Source: Syncephalastrum monosporum B8922 (Eukaryota > Mucoromycota > Mucoromycetes > Mucorales > Syncephalastraceae). Taken from it: 64,000 nt of DNA. A model generated the notes under the pieces. The model ran no database searches, was not told where the DNA came from, and worked only from the letters and a program-made list of their open reading frames with translations. The position numbers and the translations under genes are program-made. Of the stretch, positions 12,303 to 21,684 are shown piece after piece (the first letter of the stretch is position 1; each line of letters begins with the position of its first letter). The stretch is from assembly GCA_000697355.1 (NCBI GenBank), contig JNEN01001282.1:155229-219228 (forward strand), read 5' to 3'.

Positions 12303-15300
12303 TTTTAACCGAAAATAGCAAATTCCAAAAGGATCGAAAAGGAAGATAAGCTACAATGGAGAGCAAGGGATATAAAAGAGAAGAAAAGCACTTGTTCGTC
12401 AAGTTAGCAAAAAACATATTTATAAGTGCTTGTACAGAAGGTTCACTTTGTAGCAGGGCTCGGTTGCACAGTCTAGAGTGTTCCCCTTCTCAGAAAGGGG
12501 ACATAAAGCGGATTATGTATGTGTCTACTGCAACACGTACGAGGACGTGTGCAAGGAGAAAACTTATTGTCACTCTCTCGACCAGGTATAATGATATTTC
12601 TAGTGACCCTGATCGCTTCTGTATGAGAAAATATCTGTTAGTAGCAGGAGACGTACATAGCTGCCGCCTGTCTATCCAGAAGAGAAAGTAAAGGACAACA
12701 AAAAGAAGAAAAAGCGGAAACGCCAAGGATATTCCTCGCCAGCAAATCTTCACTGGACCGCACGTCGGCGCTGATTTGTCGGGAAATCGTTTTGAGCCAC
12801 CAAAAGCGATCAGGCTGCAGTATCTGTACTACGATTCTCGATCTATATGCAATTGAGATGACCACGCCACACGCAGAAGGGACGTAGACCACATATAGGC
12901 ATCGAACAAGTAGACTGCATAATGCACGTGTGTATGTTGAATCGTGGGTAACCGGTATCAACGCTTGCATGTGCCTATGTGCGGGGAAGTGTCCTGAAGA
13001 GATCATTGGTTCACGTAACCCTGGGAATGGGCGATACTGTCTTGAAACAATGCATTGTGCTAGACTTACATTTCTGCTGTGCTGCATCTGTGCATACCTA
13101 TCCATCTCTTGAAGAATGCTCATGATCGCTCTTTATGTTTTGCATTTACAAATTTTTCATGTATACACCCTGATACTGGTCTCTCGACAAATCAACATAT
13201 CTAGGCATCTCGTTAATCTGAGAGCATTTACATTTGCTCGAAAAGATTGTCAATACTTCTCTCGGACCCTGTCCGATTCTTTTTGCAATGGTTTCCACTA
13301 TGAATTTAAATTATACTCCTAATTATTTTCTTGTATGTGCTCTGATATCGTGATACGGCGTATAGTCGAATCCAGCAACAATGAGGACGCCACGCATGGC
13401 GTCTAAAACAAAATATCAGGCTTCTTGCCGAGGACCGATCGAGCGTCATCCACCATGTAAAACGCACTTCCACTGCGATAGATTGGCTGTTACAACATCG
13501 TCCATATTGAAAACAACAGAAATGCATTCGGGCCGCATCCTCCCCTTTTATTTCGCCTGGCAAGGATCCTCCGAAATACGTAAACAACAAAGCGACTGAC
13601 TTCGCCAGGTCTATCACCAGGTCATAAGCGCATAACTTTACCCCCAAGACAGGGCGGCTACGATCGACAGGCTATTACAGCTAGACCTGTACAGTATGTA
13701 CTGTACTACAGTACCGTGCAGATTTTCTTATATCCTGTTATGACACTATATCTGCACAGATCATAATCATATCAAACGCACAAGAATATTTGTTACAGTT
13801 AGGCGACCATATCATCACCAGCCAGTCTAATAGTAGCTTGCTGGGATACCAGTGAGCGTGAACAGTTCATGGAGTTTCGTTGATTGTATCGGAAGGAGAA
13901 AAACTTTGTGATGAAACAGAGTTTATTTAACCCAGTATGGTGACATGCCTAAGAAAATGAAAGACAACCATCGCGTCAGAGTCCTTCACTGATAAAATGC
14001 ACAGCTATTGTTTTGAAGTTGATTCGTATGTAGGTCACTTACGGAGAGCATAACCACTTTTATGCAATAAAGGTGACTTCCTCGCTTTACATATACATGT
14101 GAAGAGTTTGAGGTAACGACGCTGCACAAGTTTTCCTCTCTCTATGTTCTGTGCATATATTGTTCTACTTTCGTCACAGATGATCGATATATAGAGTGCA
14201 ACTCAGTGCAAGGAATAAAATTTGTCTCTCAAACACGAAGAGAGGTTCACTCACTCGGAACCCGAGACGGAGAACTAAATGTGTGAATCTTCTGAGTAGT
14301 GCCTTGACATTACTGAGCTTTTTCACATGGGCGCCTTGCCCAAACACCCAGCGCAACCAATGTGGTATCTCTATTTTGTTATGTTCCCTACCGGATTGGT
14401 GGGTCTGCGTTGTACATTTGCTGCTATACGACTTGAGCGTTGCAAGAATGACTTGGGGGCCGAGAGATGGTGCACGACACTTTTAACTTCCATTCATTGA
14501 CTTCACAATGGCTATGCTCTCAAACACGATTTATCAAGTCTGACAATCTTTGTCGTCCATTTGCGAAGTCCTGTTCCATCCACAGTGAGTACAACATTCA
14601 GTACTTATCACAATATTCCACGCATCCGCGCACCACGGATAAGAAAAAGAATTATGCAACACAAAGGTAATATTTTGACCTTTCAACGGCCATAAAGCAC
14701 TACTACACCTGCTGTAGAGGGTTTAAGGACGAGATAGCGTGAGGGAGAAGAGGAAATCCTTCGAGGCTTCAGTAAGAAACACGCTGAACAAATTGCCGGC
14801 CGCGGCGGTAATTTTGTGAACTCAAATTGATCCGTCTTTCGGCATGGATTTCAGGAATATACCCCTTTCTTATAATGAACTATAACTAGCCCAACCCAAC
14901 CATCCACCCATACACCTTTGGACGATAAGATGTGTCGAACAACTCCTACAAAGTGGCTAAACGGCGAGGTGAACAGAGTCGTAGCTCCTGGTTTTCTTGG
15001 ACTTGGCAGGCGAGATAAGGATGTTTACCCTCGATGATGACGATTATTTTCTTATCAAAAGAAAAAAAAAAGAAAAGGGGAAAAACAGCCAGAGAAGGAA
15101 AAGTCAAGATAAAAAAAAGATGGGTTGACAGGGTGACACTGCTGAGCAAAGTTACGAGTACGGGCGTAAGATTGCAATATACTAACAGACAGCCCAGATA
15201 TACACAGGGTTATCATTACCTAATTGATTACCATAATCGGGGAGGCCATTGCAGTATATAGACAGAGCGCCGGGAATACATACTGAATTTTTAGCCGTCC

Positions 15301-16025
15301 ATAGTGTTGTAAAAAAATTTCTGACGCGGTGAAAGCATGTTTTTGCGGGCTGGCTTTTTCTTATCACCAATTTTACATAACTGCACACCAAAATAAAACT
15401 TGTTGATAAAAGAAAAGGCAAAGGCTCTGTAACAAGCTTTATCCGAAGCAACACGCGCACTTATTTGTCGCTTTATTTGCGTTGCTTAAAAAGTGACTTT
15501 TTAACGTTATCTTTTTTTCTTTGCAAGTCACCAGACAACGAAGGAAAGTGTCATGGTGTAAAATGCAGAGGTAACGGAACGATTTCATTTGTTCGTCTGG
15601 TTAAAGAGTGTTCAAGCGGGGAAGAATGAATACACGAGATAAAGATTCGGATGAGAGATCATGAGGGACGCAAACATTTGCAGCGATAGCAAAGATATCT
15701 CGAGCCAATCGTGTGAACGATAACGGTTGCACAATCATGGCAGGCCATTATAGCTCTCTGCTCTCAGTGCTATGTAAGATCCGATAATGGACTGTGATTG
15801 GGTGAGATAAGGCGATCAAAAACAAAGAAGGGAATCTTCGCGTGCCAATCCTCCCTTTCGACCCGGACGAAAAAGGCTCGCAGTTATCAATCAGTGTTTT
15901 CTCCTGCTTCCCTCTCTCCTTCCTTCTCCTTCATCTCTCTCTCTTCTTTTTCTATTATTGCGTTTCTTCCCTTTCTTTATTCATATCACCTGTTCTGCTT
16001 CCACGTACCCCATATCTTCAGCACC
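12303..16025. other. 3.7-kb gene-poor spacer
   Basis: No supported gene. It contains open frames up to 161 codons (12638-13123, minus) without family signal. From about 15870 to 16020 a CT-rich leader precedes the GATA-factor start codon. No repeats longer than short homopolymers were noticed. Confidence 0.45.
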
Positions 16026-17072
16026 ATGGCCAATATACCACAACCGCCTACACAGCAACAGCCTCAACGCCGACGCAGAAAGTCACTTGCACGGTGCGTG
16101 CACTGCCGTTCTGCCTTCCGACCTTCCCTGTGGAGTCATGAATCTGGACAAGGACCTGTCTGCGACACATGCTCATCAACCGTCAACACATCGGTCGTGA
16201 TACCCTCCATGAATGGCAAGGTCCTCATGCGACCACGGGGCCGCAAGCGCAAGGTGCTTTACAACACGGCCGAAGAGGAGCGACCGGTGTGCGCCAACTG
16301 TCATACTACGAATACCCCACTGTGGCGCAGGGACGCCAACGGTGCGGCTATCTGCAACGCTTGTGGTCTCTACTACAAGCTGCACATGGTTCACCGGCCG
16401 GTCACCATGATGCGCACAGAAATTAAACGGCGGAAGCGCTCCGATAAGAACAAGAAGGCGCAGAAGAAAGATCAGGAGCAAGAACAGCAGCAGTTATCAG
16501 AAACATCTTCATCTTCAGAAGATGATGAATTGCCGCCTTTGGATGACGAAAAGCAGGTACCGCCGTTATCACCTCCTCCGTTGGAACACCACCAGCGCCA
16601 CAACCATTATGACCAACACGACCATCATGACCATCATGACCATCCCTATTCCCGATACAACGAATATCAATCCCAAAAGCAGCAGCATCAACAGCAGAAG
16701 CCGGGCCTTCCTTTTCAATCGAATGCTCCAGCCGATCTGGAACGATCACCTATCCTTCTCCCGCCCCTCATGTTCCCCACTTTATCGTCCAATACTTCTG
16801 TCACCTCTCCCATCAGCCACCACAGTAACAGTCCTGCCTCTCCTCCTCCTGAATGTGGACATACCGAATCCGCTTTACGCGCTAAGCGACATGCCCTCCA
16901 GCAAGAGGTCACGCGCCTCTCTACCCTCTTATCAGAATCCATGGCTCAGCTCTCCGACATTGATAACACCCTCGCCCACCATCGGCAAGACGCCGCCCAT
17001 TCCCTCCTCTCCCTCGCTTCCCCTCCACGGTTACCACCCATTTCCTGCATCGTAGATGATGATAATAAATGA
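16026..17072 (+). CDS. GATA-type zinc-finger transcription factor, SRE/URBS1-like second finger
   Basis: Single exon, 348 residues; the chosen ATG has context CACCATGG. The canonical finger is C-x2-C-x17-C-x2-C (CANC ... CNAC) with TPLWRR, followed by GLYYKLHMVHRPVTMM and a basic IKRRKRS segment. The HRPV continuation resembles fungal siderophore-repressor fingers more than nitrogen regulators of the AreA type. An upstream cysteine set, CVHC-x18-CDTC near residues 25-50, keeps a Leu-Trp pair but lacks TPLWRR. The cysteine-rich region that separates the two fingers in SreA/URBS1 is absent. A His/Gln/Asp-rich middle and a C-terminal coiled coil (about residues 285-325) follow. Likely a nuclear regulator, possibly of iron uptake. 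That assignment is inferred from the finger sequence and from a matching site near a transporter gene at 36.4 kb. Confidence 0.85.
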   Translation: MANIPQPPTQQQPQRRRRKSLARCVHCRSAFRPSLWSHESGQGPVCDTCSSTVNTSVVIPSMNGKVLMRPRGRKRKVLYNTAEEERPVCANCHTTNTPLWRRDANGAAICNACGLYYKLHMVHRPVTMMRTEIKRRKRSDKNKKAQKKDQEQEQQQLSETSSSSEDDELPPLDDEKQVPPLSPPPLEHHQRHNHYDQHDHHDHHDHPYSRYNEYQSQKQQHQQQKPGLPFQSNAPADLERSPILLPPLMFPTLSSNTSVTSPISHHSNSPASPPPECGHTESALRAKRHALQQEVTRLSTLLSESMAQLSDIDNTLAHHRQDAAHSLLSLASPPRLPPISCIVDDDNK

Positions 17073-17269
17073 ATATATGTACGTAATGTGTATACTATAC
17101 CTAAGGAAACCTTTTTCATGTGCGGACAATGTGAGAGAGTGAAAGAGTGAGAGAGTGTGTGAAAGTGATGGGTGGTATAAATGCGGGGCAGTGCTTGGCA
17201 AGTGAGAATCTAAGACGATGATCATACGGTATACGATATATATATGCGATATGGAATGCACTCGCGGGA

Positions 17270-18669
17270 CTAGACGTCATCTTCTACAGCCCGACGCCGA
17301 CCATGCGGGCCGATATGCTGCACGAATGCCTCAAAGTAGTCGTCGTCGTCGCTCTCCTCGCCTGTGGCACCGTTACCCTGGGCTGCTTGGGACGAGATAG
17401 CGGGCCGCCAGCGTCCGCGCGTGTGGTGTGTTTCGAGGAGCTGGTACAAGACCTGCCGACACTGCGAGCGATAGGTGCGGCCGGCATGCTCATCGCGGAT
17501 GAGGCCTTCATAGCCGCGCACACTAAAGAAAACGATAGTGGGGGCCTGAGGCTGACTGTACTTGGATTGCAAGTTGGGTACGACTGTCTTCAAAACAGAG
17601 TCCTCTTCTGCTTGATCAAAGACAAGGATGAGGTGTTCCCACCATCCAGTGGTGGTGCCACACGTGCTTGTGAATTGATCGAGTAATTCATGCAAGGTAG
17701 ATCTAAATAAGCATCCATAATTAATATAAAGGGAAGAGACGAAAAAGGAGACGAAAAGAAAAGAAAAGAAATGAAATGAAATAAAAGAGACTTACAAGTC
17801 GGTCACAGGAACCAAGAGGCTGGTGATACCAAGACGGCGGCCCAGACTTCGCAGTTTATCTTCACCATCCTTGACATTTTCAAGACGAGCCAGGGTGAGC
17901 AGGCTCTGATGCTCCCAGACATGGGTGGATTCCAAAAGGGCTTTTGGATCGTTACCGAGACCAAAGAGGAGATAACCGAGCGTGTCGAGTGAGCCAAATG
18001 TAGCAACGACAAAGTGGGGTGGTCGCGGGGATACGCTCTTGAGTGTGTTACTGCGTGTGCTACTATGGCGACTTTGGCTTGGGGTGGGAGTGGGTTGAAT
18101 GCGGACAAGGCTGCTTGTTTGACTCGTCGTCGTGTTGGAAGAGCTGCTGCGGGTCACGGTTGGGTGTACAAGAGGCCTTTCTTTGCCTCTGCTGATATGG
18201 CGCACCGGCCGCTGGGGCGTGGAAGGCTCCAGGGCCTCGTCAGGGGTATGCGGGGAGCTGTAGTAAGTGACATTACTTGTCGTGCTAGGAGCAGAGTGGG
18301 TTGAAGAGCGCGATTGAGTGGATCGTGTGGAGGCGGTGGAAGCAACCGAGTTGTGGTGAGACAAGGGTTGTTCACGACGCACAACGACGGGCTGCACAGG
18401 AAGACTGATGGAGGAATGGTGGGCACGCATGGGCAATGTCGTGGTGCTCATGTTGGCCGGGTGGGTATATGATGGGTGGAACTAAGCGAGGATGAGTAAG
18501 GTAAGGCGGTAAGTACTCGCAGTAGTGTATGTATATTTACTTCTTTGAGAACCTGAGGCGGCGTCTCGTCGAGCACGAGCTCGTCCATGAATTGGTCAAT
18601 ACTCCACGCTGCTGACGGATTTGACCCGGCTGAAGTCGAGGCGCGTGAGCGCGGCTGGAGTCGTCTCAT
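17270..18669 (-). CDS. Unrecognised protein with Ser/Thr-rich N-terminus
   Basis: Exons (minus): 18669-18541, 18481-17796, 17702-17270; 415 residues, all phases consistent. The first 45 residues hold an acidic helix (SIDQFMDELVLDETPPQVL). A low-complexity Ser/Thr/His/Pro region runs to about residue 200. A folded-looking C-terminal domain of about 170 residues follows, with alternating hydrophobic strands and helices (HFVVATFGSLDTLGYLLFGL, then WWEHLILVFDQAEED and APTIVFFSVRGYE), ending in an acidic tail. I do not recognise a family. The alternating pattern suggests a Rossmann-like or vWA-like fold, but no nucleotide or metal motif is visible. It is convergent with the GATA gene, 197 bp apart. 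Upstream untranslated exons are possible. Confidence 0.6.
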
Positions 18670-19006
18670 GCAAACTAGAACAGGGCGAAACCCACTTTCT
18701 GCAGAAAACGAAAATAAATAAGAAAAAAGAGAAGGAAAAAAGTAGAAAAAATGTGAATTACTTTTTTTTTTCGTGGGTGCACGAATGCACAACAATACAA
18801 ACGGTGAGTAAGAGTGAGCGAGAGAGAGAGAGAGAGAGAGAGAGATGGAAAGGTGTGCAAGAGAGTGAATGAAAAGGAGAGAAAAAGAGAGAAATCAACG
18901 GTGGAGGAGGCGCAGCTAACAGAAGAGAAAGAGCGAGTCTGTGCGACCCATAATAATATAGAGAAATAGATACTACAGACATTCAAAGATTGATACGCTA
19001 TTTTGT
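18670..19006. other. Short spacer with purine microsatellite
   Basis: Contains the upstream region of the 415-residue gene and the 3' flank of the 458-residue gene, both on the minus strand. An AG dinucleotide run lies around 18821-18845. No gene is seen. Confidence 0.5.
18821..18845. repeat. AG dinucleotide microsatellite
   Basis: About twelve AG units in tandem within a purine-rich stretch upstream of the 415-residue minus-strand gene. Such GA/CT tracts are common promoter elements in fungi; function here is not shown. Confidence 0.85.
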
Positions 19007-20441
19007 TTAAACTACACGGTGTCTAAGAGGCGAGCAGAAGACACGACCTTTTTCGAGGACCGTGACAGGGGTATCGTAAATGACAAAGGGCGGGCAGAGA
19101 CAGAATTCGATGGTGCCTTGCAGTTGGCCTTCCTCGTCATCCATATAAACCGGGTTCATCATTTGTTTGCCCTCCTCAATGACGGTTGCCACGATATCCG
19201 CTTCCTGACCCTTCATGGCAAAACCGATTTCCATCGACAGGTCGATCAGGGCACGGACCTTGGCATCGTAGCGCGCCTGAGGATCTTCAGTGACCGAGTC
19301 CATCTGCTGAATATAAGGATAAGCCTCGCGGAGGTTGGCGTACAAGATGGCTGCGTTGTGCTGAGCCGTGTGTCGCAGGCGGTCGCCTTCCTGCTTGACA
19401 AGGACCAGCGCAATCTCTTGGCGCAGGCGGGTGGCGAGAGCCCGGTCGAGGGAGCGCACCCAGTACTCGAGCAGGAAATAGTCGGAGGGGTCGACCTTGA
19501 GACCCGGGAAGACGTTGGGGGTCATGTACTGCATCAGGAAATCCATCATGTACTTTTCAGTGAGCATCCGGATGCGGTTGAGGGGGAGTGGGTTGCCCAG
19601 CCGCTCAATCGGCTCACGCAGGTTGAGCCAAAAGCCGCGCAGTGCTTTGGTGGCCCGGACTGGGTCCACGTTCTCGACAAGGTCGTCGGCCAGGTTGGCA
19701 ATCGTGTCTTTGAGACGACGCAACTTGGCGCTGATGCTCGTCAGGTCGTCTTCCGTGGCGCGCAGTGACCGCAGGTGTTCCTGATAGTTGTTCTCGAGTG
19801 CCACGCGTTCATTATGACGCTGCACCGCTCGTTCGCGCACTTTGCCCAACCGGTCGACGAGCGCCCCGTTGTCGAGTTGGTGCTGTTGTCGCTCAATCTC
19901 GAGCGTCTCGAGGTAATGGTGGCGGGCGGCCAGTTCAGCCTGCAAACGGGCTATTTGCGCCTGCTCGGGCGTCATTGTCGGCTGCTCTTCTTCCTCCTGT
20001 ACCTGCTGTTGCTGGTGTTCCTGAGAAGAATGGGCCTGTTGCTGCTGCTGCTGCTGCTGCTGCTGTTGTTGTTGCTGTAGAGAATACTGCTTCGAGGAAC
20101 GCTGGCTCGCGGACCGATCGAGCGCCATTGGATAAGAGTAAGCCTCCTCGCTGGGGCGCGGGGTGGCGACAGGTGTAGTCGGGTTGGTATCTACAGAAGC
20201 TGGTGCATGTGAGCTACGAAATGGGCAAAGAGTAAATGTGTTGCTTACTGGTCATAATGTCGGATGAAGGAGACAAGAGACCGTTGTCCTCGCCGCTCCA
20301 GACTTGTGTTGCGCCGTCCTTGTCACACACAGTATCACCTGGTTGAGCCTGCAGGAAAGGAGACAGCGACGACGAAATAGTCGAGTCTTCTTCTTTTTGG
20401 AAAAACAGACGAGAAATCCGGTGCATCGGGTTGTTGTCCAT
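19007..20441 (-). CDS. Coiled-coil protein with polyglutamine tract (unrecognised)
   Basis: Exons (minus): 20441-20249 and 20190-19007 (458 residues), or 20199-19007 with an acceptor 9 nt upstream (461 residues); both acceptors are in frame. The N-terminus starts MDNNPMHRISRLFFQKEED. A tract of about 14 Gln follows, then more Gln/Glu-rich sequence. A long heptad segment (AQIARLQAELAARHHYLETL onward) leads into a helical domain of about 230 residues with conserved-looking blocks such as LRGFWLNLREPIERLGNPLP and VFPGLKVDPSDYFLLEYW. I do not recognise the family; the architecture would suit a scaffold or transcription/cytoskeleton adaptor. An ag dinucleotide just upstream of the ATG leaves room for a 5' leader intron. 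Confidence 0.6.
20037..20078 (-). repeat. CAG-type trinucleotide repeat encoding polyglutamine
   Basis: A run of CAG/CAA codons on the minus strand encodes about 14 consecutive Gln near the N-terminus of the 458-residue coiled-coil protein. The pure CAG part is flanked by interrupted CAA units, the usual form of a length-variable tract. Confidence 0.85.
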
Positions 20442-20621
20442 CGCAGCCCTGCGATATAAATAAAAAAGAAAGAGATCACTCCAGCGAGCTAAAGCCACGC
20501 AAAAAGATAGTCGCTCGAGGAAGTTGAAGAAGCCTCATCTCATAATATCACAAAAAACCTTAAAATATCTTGGTATTACTTTATATTTGAGAGGCCGAAA
20601 ATGAAAGTGCCTAAAACCCAA

Positions 20622-21412
20622 TTAGGGCTGCCGTCGATCCCGAGGTGGCAATTCAGGCGCCGGTTCTGGTCTTGTTGCTTCTTCTGTTGCTTCTGTTGCT
20701 TCTGTTGCCGCTGTTGCCGAAGGGTATGGCTGCACGCTCGGCGAAGTAAAATTCGCTTCAGCGTGATCTGCAGTGGAGGCCGGTGCAGTCGCATAGGATG
20801 GGGTATGTTCGATTCCTGCTGGTTTTGCAGGACCTTCAGGCATGGCTGATGTAGACGCCGCCTGCTTCTTAATATTCTGCGGGTCTTGCTCGGCTCGCTG
20901 ATATAGAAATCGTCGCAGCAGTCGAGCGTTCTTGGTGTTAGCGCGATATAGCATGGTCAGCAAAATGCCCAGGATAGGAATCATGCCCAGCTATAAAGAA
21001 TTTTTTTGCATATACGTCATGGTGAATACTCCTTTTGTTTTGTTTACTCGCATCCCCTTTCTTACGACGAAATCCACGCTGGTATGGTACATCATCCTTC
21101 TCTGAAGACTGCTGGGGAGATCTGCCTGACGTGCCAACCGGTGCATGGATAACGAAAATCCCAGTGATATGCATTTTCCCACAATTGGAATCAAGTCTAT
21201 GAACACGTACAACACATGTAATAGGTGAACATGCACGTTCACACTTGGACTGAGAAATTACCAAGCAAAACGTCGTATCCGATCCAGCAACAGCACACCT
21301 TTATCATCTCGTCAAACTGCTTCGCTCTCCTTTCGTATTTCTCGAGGATCCTTGCATCTCTTTCTGGCAGTTCGACTACTACGGGCGGTGCTTTTTGGCG
21401 TTTCCATACCAT
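20622..21412 (-). CDS. DUF4112-family membrane protein
   Basis: Exons (minus): 21412-21262, 21196-21066, 20990-20622; 216 residues. The family hallmark is two similar hydrophobic halves: GYDVLLDLIPIVGKCISLGF and, 45 residues later, GMIPILGILLTMLYRANTKN, each with the I-P-x-x-G turn. Between them lies the basic linker LARQADLPSSLQRRMMYHTS. This matches the DUF4112 pattern (two membrane segments, with a short basic region after the second). The Asn-x-x-Asn and LLRRFLYQRAEQD block after the second segment also fits. The last ~75 residues are Ala/Pro/Thr/Glu-rich and probably disordered. Function of the family is unknown. The first exon was found by working back from the domain; its Met gives an ELPERDARILEKYERRAKQF helix leading into the membrane part. 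Confidence 0.82.
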
Positions 21413-21684
21413 GTTTCACAATAAAGAAAAAAGAAAGACGAAGCTGGAAAACGAGGTTCTCTTCCTTCTCTTTCGCGACATCGAATCAAAACTCCGCTAT
21501 GCCATCATTGATTCTCTTTTGGAAGGGGTATCGACTTTTATAATGCATTATTTTCGTACCAGATACGTAGATGCAACTATATAGATCACAATACTTCATT
21601 CATTCTTGCGCTCTTCCTTCCTTTCTTTCTTTCATCTTGGCTGATGTTGTTTCCTGTCGATCAGATAAGGCTCGGTTGATACAT

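Noticed and set aside
12638..13123. 161-codon minus-strand open frame in a spacer
   Set aside because: No domain, no splice partners, and composition (many Cys, Arg, Ser, Tyr in random order) unlike a real protein.
15798..16025. N-terminal extension of the GATA frame
   Set aside because: The frame is open upstream, but there is no in-frame ATG between 15798 and 16026 with good context, and the sequence is a CT-rich leader giving Phe/Ser/Leu runs.
19019..19768. 249-codon plus-strand open frame
   Set aside because: Antisense shadow of the coiled-coil gene at 19007-20441.
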